Shown: positions 27,081-36,102 of the stretch, piece after piece
Numbering within the stretch: the stretch's first letter is position 1
Layout: each line of letters begins with the position of its first letter
Source: Alkalihalobacillus deserti
GTDB taxonomy: Bacteria > Bacillota > Bacilli > Bacillales > Bacillaceae_D
Assembly (NCBI RefSeq): GCF_020734105.1
Contig: NZ_JAJAFR010000022.1
Span: forward strand, 1-58,103
Direction of reading: 5' to 3'
DNA length: 58,103 bases
Program-made: the position numbers and the translations under genes
Notes under the pieces: model-generated
What the model saw: the letters and a program-made list of their open reading frames with translations, nothing else
What the model was told of the DNA's origin: nothing
Database searches by the model: none

Positions 27081-27710
27081 ATGAGTGTGCTTTTAGGGTA
27101 CATATTTTTAGGTTTAAGTTTGGCAGCTCCGATTGGGCCTGTTAACGCAGCTCAGCTTGACAGAGGAATAAAAAGTGGTTTCTTGCATGCTTGGCTTGTA
27201 GGACTAGGAGCAACTGTAGCAGATGCGATATATATGCTTCTGGTTTTTGTAGGTATTGTTCAATTTATTGAAGTGCCTATTATTCAAACTTTTCTGTGGA
27301 TCTTTGGATTTTTTGTGTTGGTTTATACGGGAATAGAGAGTATTTCTGGCGCAGGAAGAATGTCAATAAATAGTAGAAAATATAAACAGGATTCCAAAAT
27401 AAAATCCTTTTTTTCAGGTTTTTTCATGTCATTATTTAATCCATTAACGATTCTTTTTTGGTTGGGGATATTTGGATCGATTTTAGCAAAAACCGTTACT
27501 ACATATGGAACAAATCAACTAATAATCTATTGTGCAGCCATTTTTATAGGGATAACCGTTTGGGATATTACGATGGCTGCACTTGCAAGTACGATGCGAA
27601 AGTTTTTAACGAATCGACTCTTAACTATCATTTCGATTGTGTCTGGTTTTTCATTAATAGGGTTTGGTGTTTACTTCGGAATTCAAGCACTACTTATTCT
27701 AGTTTCGTAA
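27081..27710 (+). CDS. LysE-family amino acid exporter
   Basis: 209 residues with five to six membrane segments. The family start LSLAAPIGPVNAAQLDRGIKSGF and the central GFFMSLFNPLTILFWLGIFG are clear LysE/RhtB signatures. Probably exports an amino acid or a related metabolite. The site is ggagg 5-9 nt before the ATG. Its last 17 bp overlap the 3' end of the convergent amino acid permease gene. Confidence 0.9.
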   Translation: MSVLLGYIFLGLSLAAPIGPVNAAQLDRGIKSGFLHAWLVGLGATVADAIYMLLVFVGIVQFIEVPIIQTFLWIFGFFVLVYTGIESISGAGRMSINSRKYKQDSKIKSFFSGFFMSLFNPLTILFWLGIFGSILAKTVTTYGTNQLIIYCAAIFIGITVWDITMAALASTMRKFLTNRLLTIISIVSGFSLIGFGVYFGIQALLILVS

Positions 27711-29064
27711 ATAGAGATGGTTGGTCGGGCGGCGTATCGTCTTGAGATTTTTTCCAAAAGTGACGCATGACCAAAGTCACAATAGCTACTAGTAGGATAA
27801 AGACTAAGCTGATAAAAAATCCAGGTCGGCTCGTTGTGTGGAATATCGTTCCTATCACGCCAAGGAGAACTAAAATAAAGCCTAATAGTCGTTTGATTTG
27901 GTCTTTTATTGTTAGATCTAGTAGACGACCATAAGATCCAAGTATGAATAACCAGTTGTAAAGCAACATAATACCTGCAGCGGTTGTGACGTATTCATAA
28001 AGTCGACCTGGGATGACAATAGCCAAAATAATCGATACAACCATTCCTGCGGCCGTTAGCCCAATAGCAGGTAAAGCAATGTTATTTCCTACTTTTTTTG
28101 AGAAAACGGTAGGGGCATCATGATCTTCTGCTAATGTGACAAGAATTCGAATAACAGCAAATAAGGATGCGACCATCGTTGAAAAGCCAGCTATGATAAA
28201 TACGCCATTAAAGAAATGGTTAACATATGGAATTCTAAAAGCATTTAAAGCTGTTACAAAGGGGCTTTGTTCAGTCGAAACACCATTCCATGAAACCATT
28301 AGTATGGCTAAACCTATCGAAGTGATGTAAATAATAGCTAATACTAAAAGCATGACTTTTCCTGATTTCGGTGCATCTTTCATATTTTTGAGTCGAATGG
28401 CAAGTAACCCCATGATTTCAATTCCAGCAAATCCATAAAATCCATAAATAAAGGCTGGTAATAAACCAGTAACCCCATTTGGAAAGATTGTGTTGTATGT
28501 CCTAGGAGTAGCGACACTTTCTGTTTCTTGTCCAATAATTCCTAATAAAGCTAGGACAGCTAAAATAATAAACATTAAAATAGCGGCAATTTTAAGAACT
28601 GCTAGAAGATTTTCTACTCGGTCAAAGCTTTTTGTTCCAACTATTATAACAAGAATCCCTAGAGCGGCGTAGACACTTGCAAATACCCACAACGGAACGT
28701 TAGGGAACCAGAACCTGGTAAAGATCGATAAAGCCGTCATTTGACTACCCATGATGAGCATTTCAGAAAGCCAATAGACCCAACCACTGCTAAAACCTGC
28801 CCAACGACCATAGGCGTTTTTAGCATAAGATCGAAACGAGCCTTTTTGAGGGTCAGCGATTGTCATTTTAGCAAGTGCTTCAAAAACGAAATAAGTACCA
28901 ACTGCAGCTAAAGCAAAGGCTAAAAGAACAGATGGACCTGCCATATCAATAGCAATACTGGAACCCAGAAAAAAACCTGTACCGATCGTACCTGCTACAC
29001 CTAATAAAGATAATTCCCACCAGCGTAGCTTCTTTTCTGATTGTTCACCGGCTTTTGTTTTCAT
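27694..29064 (-). CDS. Amino acid permease (APC superfamily)
   Basis: 456 residues, about twelve membrane segments. The N-terminus WWELSLLGVAGTIGTGFFLGSSIAI is the conserved APC substrate-binding TM1, and KGSFRSYAKNAYGRWAGFSSGWVYW is the TM2-3 motif. Closest in style to B. subtilis YdgF/YbxG-like permeases; the substrate is uncertain. aggagtg precedes the ATG. Convergent with the lysE-like gene, 3' ends overlapping by 17 bp. Confidence 0.9.
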   Translation of the reverse strand: MKTKAGEQSEKKLRWWELSLLGVAGTIGTGFFLGSSIAIDMAGPSVLLAFALAAVGTYFVFEALAKMTIADPQKGSFRSYAKNAYGRWAGFSSGWVYWLSEMLIMGSQMTALSIFTRFWFPNVPLWVFASVYAALGILVIIVGTKSFDRVENLLAVLKIAAILMFIILAVLALLGIIGQETESVATPRTYNTIFPNGVTGLLPAFIYGFYGFAGIEIMGLLAIRLKNMKDAPKSGKVMLLVLAIIYITSIGLAILMVSWNGVSTEQSPFVTALNAFRIPYVNHFFNGVFIIAGFSTMVASLFAVIRILVTLAEDHDAPTVFSKKVGNNIALPAIGLTAAGMVVSIILAIVIPGRLYEYVTTAAGIMLLYNWLFILGSYGRLLDLTIKDQIKRLLGFILVLLGVIGTIFHTTSRPGFFISLVFILLVAIVTLVMRHFWKKSQDDTPPDQPSLFTKLE

Positions 29065-29414
29065 TATAAATCACTCCTCATTCTTCTGTATTGTTCGATG
29101 AAAGACATTAGTTTATGTAAGAAGAACGAGCACTTCATTTGGAAAATAAGGGTAGGAGGGCCATGATTTATAAAGAGGATACATCGACTTTTTTTGAAAA
29201 AGTTTATGTTGGAATAGACATGGTGAATCATTTTTATTGAATGCATTGAAATACAAGTAGAGGCTACTGAAGAAGGTGTTTACCTTCTTCAGTAGCCTCT
29301 AAGTCAAAGGTATGAATAGTGTCTCATACCAATATGCCTGTTTCTCAATCTTCGGGCGCGCAAAGTGCGTGGAAACATTGTCACTTTCTCGAAGATCTTT
29401 CTTTTTCTAAAGCC
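29065..29414. other. Gene-free spacer with a perfect 19-bp inverted repeat
   Basis: agaggctactgaagaaggt (29259-29277) pairs perfectly with accttcttcagtagcctct (29282-29300) around a 4-nt loop. No T-tract follows on either strand. The rest shows nothing convincing. Confidence 0.7.
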
Positions 29415-29597
29415 TCACTCTGTCTTTTCTTTTTGAATCATATTTGTTCTTTCACGGGAATATCGCACGATTAATGCCATTAATTCTTCTTTTGAAATAA
29501 ACTCTCCAAATTCTTGAGTATATTGTTGTTGCAATTTCTCTAATGTACCAATTGATTTTCTACTTAATCGTGAGAATTGTTTTTCTGTTAAATCCAT
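29415..29597 (-). CDS. Hypothetical 60-aa helical protein
   Basis: ATG with gggagagg 6 nt upstream. The product is charged and mostly helical (KQFSRLSRKSIGTLEKLQQQYTQ cut here as seen in residues 6 onward; KEELMALIVRYSRERTNMI). No membrane segment or cysteine. It could be a small DNA-binding or regulatory protein. Not recognised. Confidence 0.6.
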   Translation of the reverse strand: MDLTEKQFSRLSRKSIGTLEKLQQQYTQEFGEFISKEELMALIVRYSRERTNMIQKEKTE

Positions 29598-29849
29598 CTT
29601 GCCTCTCCCTTCTTTAATAACCTATATATTCTATGCGAGAAACGAATAAATATTTCTAGGATTTATGTCATCATTAAAAAAGGAATACAAGAAAAGATTT
29701 GCGATAGTATCTAGAAATGGCTATTCAAAGAGTGTATGATAAAAAAGGTCATTTTCACTTATTTTCTTGGTATGATAAGATGGTATACGTACATATATTA
29801 GCCAGTAATGGGGTAGTTAGACAATTTTACTTAGGGGAGTTTATAAAAG

Positions 29850-30626
29850 ATGCATGTAAAGTTACAGTATGGGGTGTTAAACTATCAAGTATCAGGTGAA
29901 GGTCAGAGTATTATTTTGCTCCATGGGTGGGGAGCAAATATTAAAACATTTGAGCCTGTTCATAAACATCTAGAAAAACATTTCAAGGTTTATTCTCTTG
30001 ATTTTCCTGGGTTTGGTGAGAGCCCGGAACCAAAAGAGCAATGGGGAGTAGACGATTATATGGGCGTTTTGCATGAGTTTATTACAGTGCTAAACATTGA
30101 AAATCCTATTTTAATCGGTCATTCATTTGGTGGGAGAGTGATCATTAAATATACGGCTAAATATGGTGACGTTAAAAAAATTATTTTAACGGGTGGAGCA
30201 GGGATCAAGCCAAAAAGAAAACTTAATTATTACGTGAAAGTGTATTTTTATAAATCATGTAAGAAATTATTAAAGCTACCGATTTTGAATAAGTATGAAG
30301 ACGAGATCTTAGATAAAATGAAAAGTAAATTAGGTTCTTCTGACTATAAGAGCATTAGCGGAGTCATGCAGCAAACGCTCATTAAAGTCGTAAACGAAGA
30401 TTTACGTCATTTATTACCAGATATCAAACCGCCAACGTTATTAGTTTGGGGGGAGAATGATACGGCAACCCCTGTTACTGATGGACAGTTAATGGAGAAA
30501 ATGATTCCGAATGCAGGGTTAGTTGTCTTGAAAAATGCAGCTCACTATGCGTATTTGGAACAATTACACCAATTCCTTATTATTATTGACAAATTTTTAG
30601 AAGAGGATAGAGAGGTACGTTCATGA
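29850..30626 (+). CDS. Alpha/beta-fold hydrolase
   Basis: 258 residues after taggggag. Oxyanion segment LLHGWGAN near residue 25, nucleophile elbow GHSFGG (Ser about 92), acid near WGENDTATP (about 203) and His in NAAHYAYLEQ (about 233): a complete catalytic triad. Cytoplasmic. It overlaps the MurF-like gene by 4 bp, so translation is coupled. Being tied to two cell-wall ligases suggests it acts on a peptide, ester or lipid linked to their product, which is inference. Confidence 0.88.
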   Translation: MHVKLQYGVLNYQVSGEGQSIILLHGWGANIKTFEPVHKHLEKHFKVYSLDFPGFGESPEPKEQWGVDDYMGVLHEFITVLNIENPILIGHSFGGRVIIKYTAKYGDVKKIILTGGAGIKPKRKLNYYVKVYFYKSCKKLLKLPILNKYEDEILDKMKSKLGSSDYKSISGVMQQTLIKVVNEDLRHLLPDIKPPTLLVWGENDTATPVTDGQLMEKMIPNAGLVVLKNAAHYAYLEQLHQFLIIIDKFLEEDREVRS

Positions 30627-32203
30627 CAACTTTATTATATTTATTAGTAATTGCATCATGGGCATTATTAACTGCAAGGCTTGTTAAACGAAGTGTTCAT
30701 ATGCTTCAACAAAACTCTTACCGGAACGAGCGCTATGTAAGATGGATGAAAAAGAATAAGGTGAAAGTATTTCCTATTAAACACTATTTAGTTATCATTC
30801 CGTTTCTACTAGCGTTAGTTCAATTTGAAAATAGTGCTCTTATATTATCCACGATAGTATACACGGCATTAGCTGTTTTTATGTCTAAGGAAATTGAAAA
30901 GAAAAAGCTAGTTGTTACAGCCCGTGTTAAGCGTTTATTAATCACGACAACAGTTCTATTGCTGATTGTTGCTGTTTGTTCATATTTCTTGTTTGTAGCT
31001 TTAGGAACAGGAGTAGCGCTTGCGCTGTTATTCCTTGTGATGATATTGACGTATCATTTTTTAATCTTAGCTAACATGATTAACAATCCTATTGAACTCC
31101 GTATCAATCAATTTTATTTCGACGATGCGAAAAAGCTGTTAAAAAGCTCAAAAGACCTAAAGACGATTGGAATTACAGGAAGCTATGGGAAAACAAGTGT
31201 AAAGCATTTTCTAGCAGCAATCTTAGGAACACAGTATAATGTTCTAATGACACCTGAAAGCTATAACACAAAACTAGGTGTTACGAGAACAATTCGCGAA
31301 AAGTTAAAGCCATATCATGAAGTATTTATTGCTGAAATGGGTGCGAAACAAGAGGGGGACATTAAAGAAATTTGCGATCTCGTTGAACATCAATATGGCA
31401 TTTTAACAGCGATAGGTCCGCAACATTTGGAGACATTTAAAACGCTTGATAACATTAAAAAAACAAAGTATGAAATTATTGAAACCCTACCTGAACATGG
31501 CGTAGGCTTTTTAAACGGGGATGATGGGAATATCAGGTCTGTGACAGCGAAAAATCCTTGCCGTAAAGTTTATTTCGGTATCCACAGCAATGATCTTGAT
31601 TTTAAAGCGAGTGATATCTCTTATGATTCAAGAGGAATGTCTTTCACGCTAACTGAAAAGAATGGAGAATCGATTTATTTCTCTACAAAGTTATTGGGTG
31701 AGCATAATGTTTACAATATTTTAGCTGGAGTTTCTGTCGCTAGAGAACTAGGTATCCCATTACAGAAGATGGCTCCAGCTATTAAGGCACTTCAACCGGT
31801 TAAGCATCGTTTAGAGTTGAGAAAGACTAGAGGCAACATTACAATTATTGATGATAGTTTTAACTCAAATCCTAAAGGTGCGAAGATGGCGATTGATGTA
31901 CTCGCGAAGATGGAAGAATTTAAAGTTTTAGTGACTCCAGGTATGATTGAACTTGGAGAGGAAGAGTATGCTCTTAACAAAGAATTTGCTGAATATGCAG
32001 CGAAAACATGTGACTATATTATTTTGGTTGGGAAAAGGCAAACGAAGCCTCTACAGGATGGCTTAGCAACATCAAATTATCCAAAAGAAAAACAATATGT
32101 GGCAGCAAATCTACAAGATGCGATTGCACATATGAACGGGATCGCAAATCAAAAAACAGTTGTATTACTAGAAAATGATTTACCAGACTCATTTAACGAA
32201 TAA
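30623..32203 (+). CDS. Membrane-anchored MurF-like Mur ligase
   Basis: 526 residues. Residues 1-155 carry about four to five membrane segments (LLYLLVIASWALLTARLV; HYLVIIPFLLALV; LLITTTVLLLIVAVC; LALLFLVMILTYHFL) in place of MurF's usual UDP-substrate-binding domain 1. The rest is a Mur ligase: P-loop GITGSYGKTSVKHF at about 181-194, EMGAKQEGDI, a NGDD motif and DDSFNSNPKGAKMAIDVL, the MurF-type hallmark. It should add a dipeptide or amino acid to a carboxylate with ATP. Loss of domain 1 and the membrane anchor suggest a lipid-linked substrate. Sits between the hydrolase and the ligase gene. Confidence 0.85.
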   Translation: MTTLLYLLVIASWALLTARLVKRSVHMLQQNSYRNERYVRWMKKNKVKVFPIKHYLVIIPFLLALVQFENSALILSTIVYTALAVFMSKEIEKKKLVVTARVKRLLITTTVLLLIVAVCSYFLFVALGTGVALALLFLVMILTYHFLILANMINNPIELRINQFYFDDAKKLLKSSKDLKTIGITGSYGKTSVKHFLAAILGTQYNVLMTPESYNTKLGVTRTIREKLKPYHEVFIAEMGAKQEGDIKEICDLVEHQYGILTAIGPQHLETFKTLDNIKKTKYEIIETLPEHGVGFLNGDDGNIRSVTAKNPCRKVYFGIHSNDLDFKASDISYDSRGMSFTLTEKNGESIYFSTKLLGEHNVYNILAGVSVARELGIPLQKMAPAIKALQPVKHRLELRKTRGNITIIDDSFNSNPKGAKMAIDVLAKMEEFKVLVTPGMIELGEEEYALNKEFAEYAAKTCDYIILVGKRQTKPLQDGLATSNYPKEKQYVAANLQDAIAHMNGIANQKTVVLLENDLPDSFNE

Positions 32204-32218
32204 GGGGAGGTAGACTCC

Positions 32219-33406
32219 ATGAGAACAAAGGTTGGAGTTATTTTTGGAGGGATGTCAGTAGAACATGAAGTTTCTGTCATCTCTGCATCACAGGCAATGA
32301 GTGCAATAGATAAAGATAAATATGAGGTTGTACCGATTTATATTTCGAAAGATCGGGCTTGGTATACAGGTGAACAATTAACCAATATTGAGGAATACAA
32401 AGACCTTAAAGGCTTACTAAGCAATGTCCAAAAAATCCAGTTGCAACGAGACCCTAATGGCAAATTCTTATTACAGAAAGACCCTCAACCTAAATTTGGA
32501 AAGAAATATGTTGATGAAATTGATGTAGCCTTTCCAGTTATGCATGGTACCTACGGGGAAGACGGAGTACTACAGGGCTTTTTAGAATTGTTAGGAATCC
32601 CGTACGTTGGGCCGGACGTATTAGCATCAGCAGCAGGTATGGATAAATCATTGATGAAGAGTGTGGTTAGAGATTACAATATCCCAATTCTGGATTTTAT
32701 TTCTCTTTATTCTTCAGAGTGGCGTGTAAATCAAGAAGAAGTAACAGCAAGGATAGAAAAAGAGTTAGGGTTTCCTGTAATCGTCAAACCGGCCAATTTA
32801 GGTTCGAGTGTTGGAATCAGTAAAGCGGCTGATGTGAACGAATTAGAAGATGCGATCGATTTAGCAACGTCATTTGCTGCAAAAATCGTGATAGAGAAAA
32901 TGGTTACAAATATGAAAGAAGTAAATTGCTCTGTTCTTGGTGACTATGAACATGCGGAAGCTTCTATTTGTGAGCGAGTACTCGGAAATGATGAATTCCT
33001 ATCATATGAAGATAAGTATCAAAGTAGTTCATCAAGTAAAGGGGCAAAAGGAATGGAAGCAACAAACCGGATCATTCCTGCTGATATATCTGATGAACAA
33101 ACCGCAGAAGTTCAGGCTATTGCTGTCAAAGCTTTTCAAGTGTTAGGATGTAGTGGTGTGTCAAGAATTGACTTTATTATTGATTTAGATGATAACGAAA
33201 AAGTGTATATTAATGAAATTAACACAATTCCTGGTTCTTTATCGTTTTATTTATGGGAACCAACAGGTAAGTCATTCTCTGATTTAACAAATGATCTAAT
33301 TAAGTTAGCATTAAAACGTGAACGCGAGCGCGAGAATCTAACATTTTCGATTGATTCGAATTTATTCAACACTCAAAGTGGTGGTTTAAAAGGAAGTAAA
33401 AATTAG
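32219..33406 (+). CDS. ddl: D-alanine-D-alanine ligase-type ATP-grasp enzyme
   Basis: 395 residues after ggggagg. VGVIFGGMSVEHEVSVISA at the start, HGTYGEDGVLQGFLELLGIPY, VKPANLGSSVGISK and YINEINTIPGSLSFYLWE are Ddl motifs. The omega loop has the DKY pattern of D-Ala-D-Ala specificity rather than a D-lactate or D-Ser type. The C-terminus is about 25-30 residues longer than usual (RERERENLTFSIDSN...). It would make the dipeptide used by the upstream MurF-like enzyme. Whether it is the only Ddl in the cell cannot be seen. Confidence 0.9.
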   Translation: MRTKVGVIFGGMSVEHEVSVISASQAMSAIDKDKYEVVPIYISKDRAWYTGEQLTNIEEYKDLKGLLSNVQKIQLQRDPNGKFLLQKDPQPKFGKKYVDEIDVAFPVMHGTYGEDGVLQGFLELLGIPYVGPDVLASAAGMDKSLMKSVVRDYNIPILDFISLYSSEWRVNQEEVTARIEKELGFPVIVKPANLGSSVGISKAADVNELEDAIDLATSFAAKIVIEKMVTNMKEVNCSVLGDYEHAEASICERVLGNDEFLSYEDKYQSSSSSKGAKGMEATNRIIPADISDEQTAEVQAIAVKAFQVLGCSGVSRIDFIIDLDDNEKVYINEINTIPGSLSFYLWEPTGKSFSDLTNDLIKLALKRERERENLTFSIDSNLFNTQSGGLKGSKN

Positions 33407-33416
33407 TAAGAGGATG

Positions 33417-33442
33417 AGAGGTTGAGTAATCAGCCTCTTTTT
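33417..33442 (+). terminator. Terminator of the hydrolase-ligase operon
   Basis: agaggttga (33417-33425) pairs with tcagcctct (33430-33438), one G-T pair, 4-nt loop, then T5. Confidence 0.88.
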
Positions 33443-33481
33443 CGTGTGTAAAGAATGGCAAAGTGATTTACACATACAAGT

Positions 33482-33513
33482 AACGCTTGGACAACTAACC
33501 AAATCCAAGCGTT
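33482..33513 (-). terminator. Stem-loop at the end of the MBL hydrolase gene
   Basis: aacgcttgga pairs perfectly with tccaagcgtt around a 12-nt loop, touching the minus-strand stop codon. T-tract is poor on the minus strand. Confidence 0.65.
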
Positions 33514-34416
33514 TTAAAAAGCATTCATTTCTCCTACCATTAGAACAGCCAACTGATCGAGGGGAAGTTGTTGTCGCTCCCATTCCATATATAACCTAGC
33601 TAGAGCTTCAGGACCGGTATCCATTGACAATCTGTATGTTCCGTAATGCATTGGAACAAACCTTCGCGCCTCCAAGTCGATAAACGCTTTGACTGCTTTT
33701 TCTGGACTTATATGTGAAAGACCAGACAACCAATCTGGCTCATAATCACCGATGGGCATAAACACAACATCTACATCGAATCTTGAGCCAATCTTTTTAA
33801 AGCCATCAAAATAAGCTGAGTCGCCGACAAAATAAAGGGTGATCTTTCTATCTTTAATAACCCACCCTCCCCAATGTGATTTGTTTTTATCAAAAATCGT
33901 CCTTCTACTCCAATGTTGAGCAGGAACAAAATATAAGTCTAAACCTTTATAGTGAATGGAATCCCACCAATTCGCTTCACTTACACGAAGATACCCTCGG
34001 TTTGTAAATAACTTTTTTACCCCAACTGGGACAAAGAAGTGAGGACTACCTTTTAAATTTTTTAATGAAGAGAATTCTAAGTGATCATAGTGAGCATGTG
34101 AAATGAAAACAGCATCTATTTCTGGTAAGTCATGAAGAGAAATACCAGGCTTGATTAAACGTTTTTCCAGTCCCATTCTATTTGAGAATACAGGATCTGT
34201 TAACAAGTTTAATCCGTCGATTTGAATGAGAAAGGTAGAGTGACCAATCCATGTATAGTACGTTCCCTGACTAGCCTTGTTGGACCCTGTAGTTTGAGTG
34301 ATTGCAATGCGTGCTTTTAAGTCTTTGCCTTTATTTCGATTGTAAAAATAAGAAACGAGTTTTAATGGATTGACACGGTTTTCTATATGATCGAGATTGT
34401 GATATCTCTTTTTCAA
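33514..34416 (-). CDS. MBL-fold metallo-hydrolase (UlaG/NAPE-PLD-like)
   Basis: 300 residues. YTWIGHSTFLIQIDGLNLLTDPVF leads into the metal motif SHAHYDHLE (HxHxDH), with further ligands in PAQHWSRR, FVGDSAYFDG and MHYGTY. This is the pattern of the UlaG/NAPE-PLD branch, which hydrolyses phosphodiesters, phospholipids or lactones. aaggaggtggaaac precedes the ATG. Single gene; the next minus-strand gene lies 100 bp upstream. Confidence 0.9.
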   Translation of the reverse strand: MKKRYHNLDHIENRVNPLKLVSYFYNRNKGKDLKARIAITQTTGSNKASQGTYYTWIGHSTFLIQIDGLNLLTDPVFSNRMGLEKRLIKPGISLHDLPEIDAVFISHAHYDHLEFSSLKNLKGSPHFFVPVGVKKLFTNRGYLRVSEANWWDSIHYKGLDLYFVPAQHWSRRTIFDKNKSHWGGWVIKDRKITLYFVGDSAYFDGFKKIGSRFDVDVVFMPIGDYEPDWLSGLSHISPEKAVKAFIDLEARRFVPMHYGTYRLSMDTGPEALARLYMEWERQQLPLDQLAVLMVGEMNAF

Positions 34417-34516
34417 GTTTCCACCTCCTTAAGACTCGATAAAAGTGGCTAAAGGAAGCGGTCTATAGCCCTTATTTTCGAATGAGGAAACAAGTGTAGC
34501 CCAATGCTACACCTGT

Positions 34517-35386
34517 CTATAAGTGATTGTCACCGTCTCTTAAAACAGGAAGAGTACAACAACGGAATGAGCCACCCGACTTGATAATTTCTGTAATATC
34601 GACTTCGATGATTTCATAGCCTCGATTACGCAGTTCTTGGTTTACATTTGTATTAACCGGTAAACTAAATATCTTTTTATTCCCGATTGAAAGCACATTC
34701 GTTCCTAATGTAAACTGTTCTTCTTCCGATACTTCAATTAATTCAAAACGACTAGCAAGAATTTCAGTTTCCTTCTGTGTAAATGCATTTGGATAAAAAA
34801 GCGCTTCGGTTGGTGAGATAATATTAAATACACAATCTAGGTGCAAGTATTTTTCAGTAAAAGGAACTGTAACTACTTCATAATGAGGCAAGATACTTTG
34901 AAGATGGTCAATGGCTTTTTGGTTTGTCCGTGCACTAAGGCCGACATAAATGGTTTCACCATTAACGATCACATCTCCACCCTCAATTTCATCTCCTCGT
35001 AGATTGAAATAAGATATATCTTCTCGTTCTAACCAACCCTTTAATACTTCTTCCTCGCCTTGTCGGAGTTTATTGGCCATTTCAGCTACAAATAAAATGT
35101 GGCCCAATGTAAACCCGATATCGCGGGTGAAAACTTGTTCAGGAAACATTTTTAGACTGGGGAGAAGGATGACATCTACATCGTGATCCTTTAATGTTTG
35201 TATGAATTTTTTATGTTGGGCCATAGCTAGTTCAATGTGAATTCCTTCATCTTTAAACTTCTTTTGTGTTTCGTTAATCACATCACGAATTGTCATATAC
35301 TCAGGCTTACATAAGATAACTTGTCGTAAAACATCATATTCACTTCGCGCAAACGGTTTTTCAGGCGATTTTGATAAAAAGGACAT
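34517..35386 (-). CDS. YkgA-like amidinotransferase-fold hydrolase (DDAH family)
   Basis: 289 residues. The pentein fold of arginine deiminase and dimethylarginine hydrolase is marked by VFTRDIGFTLG, EGGDVIVNG, KYLHLDCVFNII (catalytic His) and the nucleophilic Cys in SGGSFRCCTLP near residue 277. Similar to B. subtilis YkgA. It should hydrolyse a guanidino compound; the substrate is unproven. aatggaggaattt precedes the ATG. Cytoplasmic. Confidence 0.87.
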   Translation of the reverse strand: MSFLSKSPEKPFARSEYDVLRQVILCKPEYMTIRDVINETQKKFKDEGIHIELAMAQHKKFIQTLKDHDVDVILLPSLKMFPEQVFTRDIGFTLGHILFVAEMANKLRQGEEEVLKGWLEREDISYFNLRGDEIEGGDVIVNGETIYVGLSARTNQKAIDHLQSILPHYEVVTVPFTEKYLHLDCVFNIISPTEALFYPNAFTQKETEILASRFELIEVSEEEQFTLGTNVLSIGNKKIFSLPVNTNVNQELRNRGYEIIEVDITEIIKSGGSFRCCTLPVLRDGDNHL

Positions 35387-35612
35387 TGAAATTCCTCCAT
35401 TACTGATTCAATATTTTCTTATTGTACCTATTAACCAAGAATTTATAATTTAATTGTTTTCACTTTTTGATATTAAACGTTTCATGAGTTTGTTACTATA
35501 ACAAGTGTAGTCATAATAATAGGGGCAATTAACAATCAAGTGTTTAAAGAATGATTAATTTGTTAACACTGACTTATTAGGAAATGGTTCGATATGTATG
35601 TAAGGAGGAACT

Positions 35613-35942
35613 GTGAAACATTTACCAGAATTATTTCATTCACAATCAACTTGGTTCATGATTATCGGAAGTATCATCGCTGTTTTCCTTTTGGTTTCAC
35701 TTCTGAAAACGTTGTTTAAGTTTGCTGTAGTGTTAGTTATTGTAAGTATTGCTGCGGTGTTTTTATTTAATATTGCTCCTAAAGACCTTGTGGAAACAGG
35801 AGCGGAATCGTTAAGATCTGGATCGGATTATCTTCAGGAAAAAATGATTCCATTAATATCAGAATTCTACTTAGTTAAGCTGTTGGAAAATGAAAATAAT
35901 CCAAACGAACATATGAATCGAATGTTGGAAGATCATAAATGA
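35613..35942 (+). CDS. Hypothetical membrane protein, 109 aa
   Basis: GTG start 5 nt after taaggagga. Two close membrane segments (about 13-30 MIIGSIIAVFLLVSLLKTL and 32-50 FAVVLVIVSIAAVFLFNI) followed by an amphipathic helix and acidic tail. The organisation recalls small phage-shock or DUF-type Bacillus proteins, but I do not recognise it. A terminator follows. Confidence 0.65.
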   Translation: MKHLPELFHSQSTWFMIIGSIIAVFLLVSLLKTLFKFAVVLVIVSIAAVFLFNIAPKDLVETGAESLRSGSDYLQEKMIPLISEFYLVKLLENENNPNEHMNRMLEDHK

Positions 35943-35955
35943 TTTAGTTAAAAAG

Positions 35956-35987
35956 ACCGGACTTTTCGTTCGGTTTATTTTGTTTTT
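35956..35987 (+). terminator. Terminator after the small membrane protein
   Basis: accggac (35956-35962) pairs with gttcggt (35968-35974) with one wobble, then a T-rich tract. Confidence 0.7.
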
Positions 35988-36102
35988 TAAAACTATTATT
36001 CTATAATAGAAGTTATTCGTAAACTTGCAAAATCTTGCTTTATGAATAGATGGAATTTTGAGGCTGTTTTTTAAAACAGTTTTAAGGAGTAGGAAATAAA
36101 CT

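Noticed and set aside
29717..29899. 60-codon ORF before the hydrolase gene
   Set aside because: No ribosome site, and it overlaps the well-supported hydrolase start.
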